Positions 18,339 to 25,458 of a stretch of DNA of 64,000 nt are shown piece after piece (positions within the stretch are counted from its first letter, which is position 1; every line of letters begins with the position of its first letter). A program made the position numbers and the translations under genes. The DNA is taken from contig NZ_CP113432.1 of the NCBI RefSeq assembly GCF_026686735.1, positions 3,523,001-3,587,000 on the forward strand, given 5' to 3'. The DNA is from Pseudomonas triclosanedens (GTDB lineage: Bacteria; Pseudomonadota; Gammaproteobacteria; Pseudomonadales; Pseudomonadaceae). The notes below the pieces were generated by a model. That model made no database searches, was not told the DNA's origin, and worked only from the letters and a program-made list of their open reading frames with translations.

Positions 18339-18380
18339 AGATTTTAAGTCTCTTGCGTCTACCGATTTCGCCATCCGGGC
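18339..18380 (-). pseudogene. Truncated host tRNA-Leu(UAA), 5' half
   Basis: From 18380 the minus strand reads as the first 42 nt of a tRNA-Leu(UAA): acceptor GCCCGGA, D-arm, anticodon stem AGAGA, loop CTTAAAA and TCT. It then departs into unrelated sequence (GTTTTGTCAAG) without the 3' half. The break within the anticodon arm marks the junction where element A integrated. It differs from the intron-bearing copy at several positions, so the two are separate genes. The missing 3' half would be expected at the far end of element A, left of the window. Confidence 0.85.
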
Positions 18381-18487
18381 GGTAGCGCGGCTGAACAGAT
18401 CAAATGAAAAGCGGGCGAAATATATACACCCTCAGTTCCTGCCTGCAACCCGCGAGAGCTGCTGCAAGCACAATTGTCTGCTAAAGA

Positions 18488-18522
18488 AAAAGCCCTGTAA
18501 ATTTTGGATTTACAGGGCTTTT
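18488..18522. terminator. Bidirectional terminator after tRNA-Cys
   Basis: Perfect 15-bp inverted repeat, AAAAGCCCTGTAAAT and its complement, with a 5-nt loop. It begins with an A-run and ends with a T-run, so it can work in both directions. It starts 5 bases beyond the tRNA-Cys 3' end on the minus strand and lies between tRNA-Cys and the truncated tRNA-Leu. Confidence 0.85.
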
Positions 18523-18526
18523 CTAT

Positions 18527-18600
18527 TGGAGGCTGAGGTCGGAATCGAACCGGCGTTCACGGATTTGCAATCCGGTGCATAACCACTCTGCTACTCAGCC
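18527..18600 (-). tRNA. tRNA-Cys(GCA)
   Basis: A complete 74-nt cloverleaf on the minus strand: acceptor GGCTGAG/CTCAGCC, D-arm, anticodon loop containing GCA (GGATTGCAAATCC), T-arm GGTTCGATTCC and an encoded CCA at 18529-18527. It is the only intact host gene in the window, between the tRNA-Leu fragment and the tRNA-Gly end used as the attachment site of element B. Confidence 0.95.
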
Positions 18601-18637
18601 GTAAAACGAACGGCTCACATCGCGAACCGTCAAAATC

Positions 18638-18655
18638 TGGAGCGGGAAACGAGAC
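18638..18655 (-). other. Attachment site of element B (tRNA-Gly 3' end)
   Basis: The minus strand reads GTCTCGTTTCCCGCTCCA, exactly the last 18 nt of tRNA-Gly(GCC), with no tRNA body upstream. ICEclc-type elements integrate into this 3' end and leave an 18-bp copy at one boundary. Its place 37 bp upstream of tRNA-Cys fits an ancestral Gly-Cys-Leu cluster, with the whole tRNA-Gly now displaced to the far end of the ICE beyond 64 kb. Confidence 0.87.
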
Positions 18656-19428
18656 ATTTACTAGGCGCGTAAGTCGTTGTTTCCCGAACACTTTCTTCGC
18701 CGAGGTACCCAGCGAAGACCTGAATTGTAGCCTAATTTTTCGTCCCCGGCAACGAGTTCGTCCAAAGAAGTCCATCGACGTCCAGAGACACACACTCAGC
18801 GCACCGGACCCGCACCCGGCACATCGCCATCCGCACGCCCTCGAACTCGCCCCCCATCTCCCGCTCTCTGCTTCCCCATCTTCATCGCGATGCCGACTAG
18901 GCAGCAGGCTTCCGATGTCGGGGCAGTTCGGATGCCTCCGTGGAAAGGCGCACCGCGCATCGCGGCGCCCATCTGCGCAAGCCACACCGGAAGAATGCGC
19001 ACCCTCGCCATGATGCGTAGGCGCACGATTCTTTATGGATATATCAGCATGCCGGGATGAGCATGACAGGCGCGGATTCGCCGCGTCCTGCTGGACGTTG
19101 GATGACGATTGCCATCCCCTTGGCACCCCATGAGACCGTGGGCATATCAGGCCATACCCAGACGGTTTTGCAGAGGCCGTAACTTCTTACGACCCTGATA
19201 GCGTGAGCGTCACTGTCGAGCCTGCGTCCTGATGCTCTACCTTCTATTCGATGAATTTTTACACATCGAGCACACGACGGCTACCAGTAGCGCCGACTGG
19301 TAAGAGGTACTCAAGCCCAATGACGAAGCCGCCCTCGGGGCTCGCTTCCTGCACAGACAACACGCCGATCATGAGGTCGGAGGCAAAGGAGTCGGCCATG
19401 TAGTTCTTCTCCTGGAAGGAGACGGAGC
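18656..19428. other. Terminal non-coding region of element B
   Basis: Stretch of 773 bp between the attachment site and the first ICE gene. No reading frame here has a convincing start, length and codon pattern together. The part 19190-19280 is relatively AT-rich and could hold the promoter of the downstream regulator, whose start follows AAGGAG at 19416. Integrase or excisionase arm sites would be expected in such a region, but I cannot place them. Confidence 0.5.
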
Positions 19429-20184
19429 ATGCACGAGAACAAGAATGATGCACCCACATCAAAGGTGTTCTACCGCCCGATCGAAGCGTCCATCCGCTGG
19501 GCCGGGCTGCTGCGGTACGAGCAGGTGATCCTGGCCTCGATTTCGTCGCCCCGGAACCTGCCACTTTCGCTGGACTGCCCACGCTGGGGCGAACTGCGGC
19601 TATACACCGAACGCATCTATGACGGCATCCTCAATGGGGAGCTGCCCTTCGGACGGGACGGCATCACGACGCACGACACCGAACTGATCGACTCTTTCGA
19701 TCTCACCATCCGCCATGTCGATCTGAAGCGCTGGATGCGCCAGCACTACCCCGAGCAGCGACCGGGCTTTCTCTTCTCCCGTAGCGAGCGCATCACCCAT
19801 CCCTTCATTTCGCTGGAGACAGGGCAGGCCATGCTGGTTGAACAGCTCGCCCTGAAATCCGCCTTGGAGCAGTCCAAGCGCCAACTTCGCGAGCTGCAGG
19901 ACAAGCACGACGCGCTGCTCAAGCAGTCCACGGTGATTCCCGCCTGCGCGCAGTGCCCGATCAGCGATCGGGCCGAGGCCACCTACCTGAACATCATCGG
20001 GGGCATGCTGGAGCTGATGCTCGGCCAGTCGCCCTCGGGCGCACCGTACTCCAGCTTCAAGACGCAGGAGGCCGTGGTCAGCGCACTGGTCGCCCATCAC
20101 CACGGCGTCATGGGGATCGCCGAGCGGACATTGAACGGCAAGTTCGCCACGGCCAGGCGCCGGCTGCATAGCGCCATCCTCTGA
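19429..20184 (+). CDS. BisR-like regulator, first gene of ICE control module
   Basis: 251-aa protein without a domain I can name. The N-terminal half is globular (conserved-looking RPIEASIRWAGLLRYEQVIL), residues about 135-175 form a coiled coil (LKSALEQSKRQLRELQDKHD) and a CAQC follows at about 183-186. It lies directly upstream of alpA at the attachment-site end. In ICEclc that position is held by bisR, recalled as a 251-aa protein without recognised domains that activates the alpA promoter. Identity with BisR is therefore inferred from place and size. AAGGAGACGGAGC precedes the ATG. Confidence 0.7.
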   Translation: MHENKNDAPTSKVFYRPIEASIRWAGLLRYEQVILASISSPRNLPLSLDCPRWGELRLYTERIYDGILNGELPFGRDGITTHDTELIDSFDLTIRHVDLKRWMRQHYPEQRPGFLFSRSERITHPFISLETGQAMLVEQLALKSALEQSKRQLRELQDKHDALLKQSTVIPACAQCPISDRAEATYLNIIGGMLELMLGQSPSGAPYSSFKTQEAVVSALVAHHHGVMGIAERTLNGKFATARRRLHSAIL

Positions 20185-20216
20185 TGGTTTTCCAGCTTGT
20201 ATGTGCAGTCGCGGAG

Positions 20217-20230
20217 ATTGCATTTGCAAT
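20217..20230. promoter_or_regulatory. Dyad in the alpA promoter region
   Basis: ATTGCA-TT-TGCAAT, a perfect 6-bp dyad in the 119-bp gap before alpA. It is the only obvious symmetric element there and is a candidate operator for the upstream regulator. The gap also contains AT-rich TATTGAATAG at about 20250-20259, a possible -10 region. Confidence 0.4.
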
Positions 20231-20303
20231 GTCTTTCCGCAGCCATGTCTATTGAATAGAGGTCACGCCAACAAACGCCACTGAGCGTTCAGGAGTGACC
20301 GCC

Positions 20304-20516
20304 ATGTCGCAAACACCTGTACTACCACCCAGCGAGCGCCGCATCCTGCGCCTGGAAGAAGTCGAAGCGAAGTCCGGCTTCAAGCGCGCCCACATCTACA
20401 ACCTGATGAAGAAGCGCCAGTTCCCGCAGGCGCTGCGCCTGGGCGTGCGCGCCGTCGGCTGGGATTCCATCGAAATCGATCAGTGGATCGCCGAGCGCGT
20501 CAACAACCGGGCCTGA
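20304..20516 (+). CDS. alpA: AlpA-family DNA-binding regulator
   Basis: 70-aa MerR-like winged-helix protein of the AlpA family. The motif RRILRLEEVEAKSGFKRAHIYNLM is the helix-turn-helix, followed by the wing QFPQALRLG and the W-D/I-D-QWI end. The ATG at 20304 is chosen because AGGAG (20291-20295) is correctly spaced; a GTG nine bases earlier overlaps that site. AlpA begins the parA-shi-bisDC operon of ICEclc-type elements. Confidence 0.88.
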   Translation: MSQTPVLPPSERRILRLEEVEAKSGFKRAHIYNLMKKRQFPQALRLGVRAVGWDSIEIDQWIAERVNNRA

Positions 20517-20558
20517 CCCGTTCTCCCGCGGACCTTCCATCCTCACACGGAGAACGCC

Positions 20559-21434
20559 ATGCAGGTTGTATCCATCATTTCAACGAAAGGTGGCGTCGGC
20601 AAGACCACCACGGCCGCGAACCTGGGCGGGCTCGTCGCCGACGCGGGGCTGCGCGTGCTGCTGCTCGATCTCGACGTGCAGCCCACCTTGTCGTCCTACT
20701 ACGAATTGGGCCACCGTGCGCCTGGCGGCATCTATGAACTGCTGGCCTTCAACGAGCGCGACCTCGGCCAGCTCGTGTCCCGCACGAACATCACAGGCCT
20801 GGATCTGGTGTTGTCCAACGACCACCGGGGCGAGCTGAACACCTTATTGCTGCATGCGCCGGACGGACGCTTGCGGCTGCGGCACCTGCTTCCCGCACTG
20901 GCTCCCCTCTACGACCTGGTGCTGATCGACACCCAAGGCGCGCGTTCGGTGACGCTGGAGATGGCGGTGCTCGCCTCTGATCTCGCGCTGTCACCCGTGA
21001 CCCCGGAAATCCTCGCGGCCCGCGAGTTGCGGCGCGGCACCATGCAATTGCTGGAGGACATCGCGCCGTACCGGCACCTGGGCATCGAACCACCGCCGCT
21101 GCACCTGCTCATCAACCGCGTCCACCCGGTGTCGGCGAACGCTCGGCTGATTCAGCAGGCGTTGCGCGACCTGTTCCAGGACAACGCAGGCATCCGCGTG
21201 CTGGCCACCGACGTGCCGGCCATCGAAGCCTATCCGCGCGCCGCGACGCGCGGCCTGCCGGTGCATCGGGTCGAGTACCGCCAGCCACCGGGCAGAGTCG
21301 CCCCCGCCGCGCTCGACACCATGCGCGGCCTCGCTGGCGAACTGTTCCCGCAATGGCAGCACCGATTTGCCACGGTGTCCGGCCGCCCGCCATTCCCTCT
21401 TGATACCGGGAGGCACCATGGCGAACGCGCATGA
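20559..21434 (+). CDS. parA: ParA-family partition ATPase
   Basis: 291-aa deviant Walker ATPase that starts with KGGVGKTT at residues 10-17, followed by LLDLDVQPTLSSYYE (switch region) and the LIDTQGARS segment. It stabilises or positions the ICE. In ICEclc, ParA acts with the next small gene product to alter division of transfer-competent cells. CACGGAGAACGCC precedes the ATG. The last 17 bp overlap the following gene. Confidence 0.92.
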   Translation: MQVVSIISTKGGVGKTTTAANLGGLVADAGLRVLLLDLDVQPTLSSYYELGHRAPGGIYELLAFNERDLGQLVSRTNITGLDLVLSNDHRGELNTLLLHAPDGRLRLRHLLPALAPLYDLVLIDTQGARSVTLEMAVLASDLALSPVTPEILAARELRRGTMQLLEDIAPYRHLGIEPPPLHLLINRVHPVSANARLIQQALRDLFQDNAGIRVLATDVPAIEAYPRAATRGLPVHRVEYRQPPGRVAPAALDTMRGLAGELFPQWQHRFATVSGRPPFPLDTGRHHGERA

Positions 21435-21666
21435 ACTGGCCCGAGGCCACAAACGGCTGCGCGCCCTGATCGAGTTCGCCGTCGGCGAGGGCTGGCACGT
21501 CAAGCGCACGCCGGGCGGCCATCTCAAATTCACCAAGGCAGGCTGCGCCGCGATCTACACCAGTTCGACCGCCAGCGACCACCGGGCCGCCCTCAACGCC
21601 CGTGCGCAGATCCGCCGCGCCGAGCGCGAGGCCCGATTCCAAGCGCAGGGAGGCCGCCATGGCTGA
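21418..21666 (+). CDS. Small basic protein between parA and parB (Shi-like position)
   Basis: 82-aa protein. Residues 8-55 (LARGHKRLRALIEFAVGEGW...TPGGHLKFTK) resemble the double-stranded RNA-binding-like fold of HicA toxins, including the GGH-K-F pattern around the catalytic His of HicA. No HicB antitoxin is present. In ICEclc the gene between parA and the parB-like gene is shi, which inhibits cell division in transfer-competent cells; correspondence is by position. The start follows CCGGGAGGCACC. Confidence 0.65.
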   Translation: MANAHELARGHKRLRALIEFAVGEGWHVKRTPGGHLKFTKAGCAAIYTSSTASDHRAALNARAQIRRAEREARFQAQGGRHG

Positions 21667-23314
21667 GATCACCTCCCAGCAGATGGCTGGCAAGCTGCTC
21701 GCGGCCGGGTTCGAGCGCAGCGGTCCGTCCGCCTCGACCCTGAGCGACCCCATCGCCGACACCCCCATGGTCGTGACCCTGGACCAGCTACGCCCCTACG
21801 ACCATGACCCGCGCAAGAAGCGCAATTCGGCCTATGAGGAGATCAAGGCATCCATCCGCGAGCGCGGCCTGGATGCGGCACCGGCCATCACCCGACGGCC
21901 TGGCGAGGACCACTACATCATCCGCAACGGCGGCAACACGCGGCTGGCGATCCTGCGCGAACTGTGGTCGGAGACCAAGGACGAGCAGTTCTTCCGCATA
22001 TCGTGCCTGTTCCGGCCGTGGCCCAGCCGCGGCGAAATCGTCATGCTGACCGGCCACCTGGCCGAGAACGAACTGCGCGGCGGCCTCACCTTCATTGAGC
22101 GCGCCCTCGGCGTCGAGAAAGCGCGCGAGTTCTACGAGCAGGAAAGCGGCACCGCCCTGAGCCAGTCCGAACTGGCCCGCCGCTTGGCCGCCGATGGCTT
22201 CCCAGTGCAGCAGTCGCACATCAGCCGCATGAACGACGCGGTGCGCTACCTCCTGCCCGCGATCCCCTCCGTTCTCTATGGCGGCCTCGGCCGCCACCAG
22301 GTCGAACGCCTGTCGGTCATGCGCAAGGCCTGCATGCTCGCGTGGGAGCGCTACGCCAAGGGCCGCACGCTGACCCAGGACTTCGACGAGTTCTTCCAGG
22401 AAGTCTTGTCGCAGTTCGATGTGCAGGCCGACGAGTTCTCCGCGCAGCGCGTACAGGACGAACTGATCGGTCAGATGGCAGAGCTTCTGGGCGTCAATTA
22501 CGACGTGCTCGCGCTGGACATGACCGAATCCGAGAGCCGCCAGCGCGCTCTGGTCAGCGATCCGACGCCATCCTCGACACCGCCCGCCTTGCCGGAGCCT
22601 GGGGTTATCGCGCGCCCACCTGCCAACGCCTCGCCGCCCACCACAGGGCCAGCACCGGCAGCGCAGCCTGCAGGCCCTGCGTCTCCCACCTCAACGCGCG
22701 AGAGCGACGCAGACGCCAACGAGGCGGGCACGGCCAGTCCGACAGCGGACGACCACCTGCTTCAGAAGCACATCGTCTCACCGGCGCCAACGACCGAACG
22801 GCTCCAGTCCATCCAGCGCATGGTCGCCGACCAGTTGGGCGATGCGCTGCCGCCTGACTTCTCGGCGAACGTCTTGCAGTCCATCCCCGTACAGGCCGGC
22901 GGGCTCTATCCGATCTCTGATGTCTGGTACATCGACGCGAGCTTGGACACACCCGAGCGCCTGCGCATCCATGTCGCGCAGTTCGCCCGCGAGATCGCGG
23001 GCGAGGCCCGCCTGGACGAGTGCATTGATGACCGTCCAGACGGCATCGGTTTCGCCTGCCGTGCCCACGCCCAAGACCCGGGGCCGCTGGGCCGTGCCGT
23101 CCTGGCGCTGCTGGCATGCCTGGCCGGTCAGCAGCCCGCCGACGTCGGCCTGGATAACGGGCAATTCGTCATCGACCTGTCGGCGCTGCTGCACGGACAA
23201 GGCGACGCAACCCGGCGACTGAGCGACACCGCACTGGTCAAGCTGTTCCGGCTGCTGCGGCTGGCCCGCCGCCTGCTCGACCTGGATGCCGGCGCTGCTG
23301 ACCCTGGAACGTGA
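21659..23314 (+). CDS. ParB-domain protein (BisD-like)
   Basis: 551 aa. The N-terminal third is a ParB/Spo0J-type domain (LDQLRPYDHDPRKK at ~41, the ENELRGGLTFIERALG segment at ~138, then a helix-turn-helix SQSELARRLAADGFPVQQSHISR at ~165). A Pro/Ser-rich linker (about 300-370) separates it from a C-terminal domain of unknown fold. The start at 21659 follows GGGAGG; the frame is open further upstream, but there it overlaps the previous gene. In ICEclc the equivalent is BisD, half of the BisDC activator of late ICE genes; this identity is inferred from order. Confidence 0.8.
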   Translation: MAEITSQQMAGKLLAAGFERSGPSASTLSDPIADTPMVVTLDQLRPYDHDPRKKRNSAYEEIKASIRERGLDAAPAITRRPGEDHYIIRNGGNTRLAILRELWSETKDEQFFRISCLFRPWPSRGEIVMLTGHLAENELRGGLTFIERALGVEKAREFYEQESGTALSQSELARRLAADGFPVQQSHISRMNDAVRYLLPAIPSVLYGGLGRHQVERLSVMRKACMLAWERYAKGRTLTQDFDEFFQEVLSQFDVQADEFSAQRVQDELIGQMAELLGVNYDVLALDMTESESRQRALVSDPTPSSTPPALPEPGVIARPPANASPPTTGPAPAAQPAGPASPTSTRESDADANEAGTASPTADDHLLQKHIVSPAPTTERLQSIQRMVADQLGDALPPDFSANVLQSIPVQAGGLYPISDVWYIDASLDTPERLRIHVAQFAREIAGEARLDECIDDRPDGIGFACRAHAQDPGPLGRAVLALLACLAGQQPADVGLDNGQFVIDLSALLHGQGDATRRLSDTALVKLFRLLRLARRLLDLDAGAADPGT

Positions 23315-23329
23315 CCGAGGGAGACCAGC

Positions 23330-23890
23330 ATGTCCGCACCGCACCCACTCAATCAGGCCGTCATCGCCCAGGCCCTCTATGACCTACGCAATGGGCAACT
23401 GCGCCGCTGCAAACTTATGGGGTTTGGCGAGGAAGAGCTGGACGCCCTCAAGCATCCCGCGCTGATTAGCGTCTTGGCCAACGCCAACGTCTCGTGGTGC
23501 TCGGTGACGGTCAACCGCGAAGTACTCCGGCGTCTGCTCAGGCAGGCGCAGGATGTGGAGAAGGAGATCGCCACGGTCGATCGCATGCTCAGGCTGGGCG
23601 CGAGCACCGAAATGGTGAGCCGCTTCTACGGCCTGACCCACCAGGAAGTGGCGCTTCGCCGCGAAATCCTCGGCCTGCCCAAGCGCAAGGGCCGCCACCC
23701 CGTGCTGGACGAGAAACAGGACACGGAGCTGTGGCGGCAATGGAAGGCCGTGACCAGCAGCAGGAACGTCGATCTCGAAGACGAGACCTCCATCCTCGAT
23801 GCCGCCATGGACTTGGCCGAAGGCATGGCACTGCCTCTGTCAGTGGTCTGGGCCTCGATCAAGAGCTGGGTCGATCAGGGATTGGGTTGA
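23330..23890 (+). CDS. DUF2857 family regulator (BisC-like)
   Basis: 186 aa. It belongs by sequence character to the DUF2857 family, which resembles the flagellar activator FlhC. The region 75-125 (TVDRMLRLGASTEMVSRFYG...EVALRREILGLPKRKGRHP) looks like a helix-turn-helix. Located 15 bp after the parB-like gene and 2 bp before the replication gene. In ICEclc the matching protein, BisC, pairs with BisD to switch on transfer competence in a subset of cells. GGGAGACCAGC precedes the ATG. Confidence 0.78.
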   Translation: MSAPHPLNQAVIAQALYDLRNGQLRRCKLMGFGEEELDALKHPALISVLANANVSWCSVTVNREVLRRLLRQAQDVEKEIATVDRMLRLGASTEMVSRFYGLTHQEVALRREILGLPKRKGRHPVLDEKQDTELWRQWKAVTSSRNVDLEDETSILDAAMDLAEGMALPLSVVWASIKSWVDQGLG

Positions 23891-23892
23891 CC

Positions 23893-25140
23893 ATGGCCGT
23901 GGACGACACCGCACCACGTCGTGGCCCCATCGCACTCGCAGACCTGTTCGACGCTGCGCTGAAAGACCTTGTGCCCAAGCCCAACGCCGATGCGCCCCCG
24001 CCCACACCCACGCCTGTCGCGATGCCCACGGGCCCGGCGTCTGGCGATGCCTTCCTGTTCAGCGGCAACCGGCACGAGACCGTACCGCGGCGGCTCTTCC
24101 TCGACCGTCGCCTGACGCCATTGGAGCGCAACGCCTGGCAGGTCTTCCGGCTGATGCTCAACGACGATGGCGTGACGGCGTTCCCGACGTATGAACAGCT
24201 TCGGCCCTGGCTGGCGTCGATGCCGTGCGCCGGGCAAGCCTCGCACGAAACCGTGGCGCGAGCCCTGACGCTGCTGCGCCTCACCCGATGGTTGAGCCTG
24301 GTGCGGCGCCGCCGCGACCCCAAGACCGGCCGCATCCTCGGCAACCTCTATGTCCTGCACGACGAGCCGCTGATGCCCTTTGAAGCGATGCAGCTCGACG
24401 CCGACTACCTGGCGCTGGTCAGCCAGTCCCTCGGCCACTCGGCCAAGGCCGTGCAGATGGTCGGCCTGAACACGCTCAAGGAAATCGCGGAAGACCCGCT
24501 GCTGTCCGGCCGCACGCTGCCGTCACGGCTGCAGGTCCTGGCCGAACGCCTCACCAGCCAAGGCATCGCGCCGATCGAAAGTTATCCACAAGAGGATGCC
24601 ACTCACGATTCCGAAGAAGGGCCGACGAGCCTTCTTCGGAATCGCGATGACCCCACTTCGGAATCCGAAGCAGGCCCGAAACCCGCGTCAGACGCCTCTC
24701 TTCGGAATCCGAAGCAGGCCCGTACAGTACGTAGTAGTCGTATTAATGAAGTACGTACTACCGCGCAGGCGCGCGCGCTGGGCGATCTGCAATGGCCCAA
24801 TCGCTTCGCGGAACTGAAGGCAGAGCAGCAGACAGGTGCCAGGGTGGCGTTGCAGCAAGTCGATGCCTCGCTGAGGCAGGCCGTGCTGGACGAATGGGCC
24901 ATGCGATGCAGCAGCCACGGCATCCGCAATCCTGCGGGGTATCTGTTCGGCATCATCCAGCGGGCCATCCATGGTGAGTTCAACGCCTGGGCCAAGAAAG
25001 ACGCGCCGTCGGCACCTGCTCCACCCAATGAGCGGCCACCACCAGCACCGCCACCATCCCAGCCGCAGGGCAAGCCTGTGCCGCCAGAAGTCGCCAAGCA
25101 GCACATCGAGCGACTGCGCAATCTGCTCGCCAGCAAGTGA
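23893..25140 (+). CDS. STY4528-type ICE replication protein
   Basis: 415 aa. The segment 45-190 (NRHETVPRRLFLDRRLTPLERNAWQVFRLML...) has the winged-helix pattern seen in the STY4528 pathogenicity-island replication family. The middle (about 230-300) is low in complexity because the DNA there carries repeats (see the separate origin entry). The C-terminus has a second conserved part (LRQAVLDEWAMRCSSHGIRNPAGYLF) and a Pro-rich linker. It likely binds the ICE origin and starts replication after excision. The ATG at 23893 follows the DUF2857 stop by 2 bp. Confidence 0.8.
   Translation: MAVDDTAPRRGPIALADLFDAALKDLVPKPNADAPPPTPTPVAMPTGPASGDAFLFSGNRHETVPRRLFLDRRLTPLERNAWQVFRLMLNDDGVTAFPTYEQLRPWLASMPCAGQASHETVARALTLLRLTRWLSLVRRRRDPKTGRILGNLYVLHDEPLMPFEAMQLDADYLALVSQSLGHSAKAVQMVGLNTLKEIAEDPLLSGRTLPSRLQVLAERLTSQGIAPIESYPQEDATHDSEEGPTSLLRNRDDPTSESEAGPKPASDASLRNPKQARTVRSSRINEVRTTAQARALGDLQWPNRFAELKAEQQTGARVALQQVDASLRQAVLDEWAMRCSSHGIRNPAGYLFGIIQRAIHGEFNAWAKKDAPSAPAPPNERPPPAPPPSQPQGKPVPPEVAKQHIERLRNLLASK
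24582..24757. repeat. Repeat cluster inside the replication gene, candidate origin
   Basis: In order: TTATCCACA (24582-24590), a perfect DnaA box; a 14-bp inverted repeat GATTCCGAAGAAGG (24607-24620) with its complement at 24630-24643; a 23-bp direct repeat beginning CTTCGGAATCCGAAG at 24656 and 24700; then an AT-rich end with two AGTACGTA copies (24726, 24750). The 44-bp offset of the direct repeat puts its copies in different reading frames, so the repetition is kept at DNA level. The pattern fits iterons recognised by the protein encoded here. Confidence 0.65.
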
Positions 25141-25171
25141 TCAGGTGTGCAAGGCGGTGAAGTGGATGCAG

Positions 25172-25220
25172 GTAGCTGTCAGCAGAACTATCCCCTGGGG
25201 ATAGTTCCACTGACAGCTAC
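25172..25220. repeat. Palindrome copy 1 (extended hairpin)
   Basis: Central 23-bp palindrome 25185-25207, GAACTATCCCC-T-GGGGATAGTTC, flanked by further complementary arms GTAGCTGTCAG (25172) and CTGACAGCTAC (25210). It begins 31 bp after the stop of the replication gene. Without a T-run it is not a classical terminator. Two more copies follow at 25317 and 27343. A near-DnaA box, TTATCCACG, lies between copies 1 and 2 at 25272. Confidence 0.8.
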
Positions 25221-25316
25221 GACGTCGAACCGCTGCACGCCAGGCCTCGATCGCCTGCCCCGGGATCGGCCTTATCCACGCTGACCCGGGCGTGCAGCGT
25301 TCCTTGGCGCTCCATG

Positions 25317-25339
25317 GAGCTATCCCCTGGGGATAGCTC
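25317..25339. repeat. Palindrome copy 2
   Basis: GAGCTATCCCC-T-GGGGATAGCTC, a perfect palindrome 120 bp before the PFL_4669-family gene. Compared with copy 1 the third base pair of each arm is G-C instead of A-T on both sides, so symmetry is kept. It is a candidate operator for the PFL_4669-DUF3158-ssb unit. Confidence 0.8.
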
Positions 25340-25458
25340 GCGCCGCATGCACCCGCCGCGCCGTGAACCGGGGACTGGCGGGTTTCGGTTTGTTGACTGA
25401 CCGCCTTCCGCTGCACGCGGATGCTGGCCGCTCTTTTTCCAAACAACGAGCGGACACC

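Noticed and set aside
19259..19399. 46-codon minus-strand frame with AGGAG before its ATG, divergent from the first regulator
   Set aside because: Only 29 bp lie between the two start codons, leaving no room for two promoters; length and composition do not support a gene. Kept as unproven.
24656..24722. Direct repeats considered as a CRISPR array
   Set aside because: Only two copies, inside a coding gene, next to a DnaA box and without cas genes; iteron-like repeats explain them better.
25172..25220. Large hairpin considered as a terminator of the replication gene
   Set aside because: No T-run follows, and its core recurs at two other intergenic sites, one of them upstream of a gene; a regulatory site is more likely.
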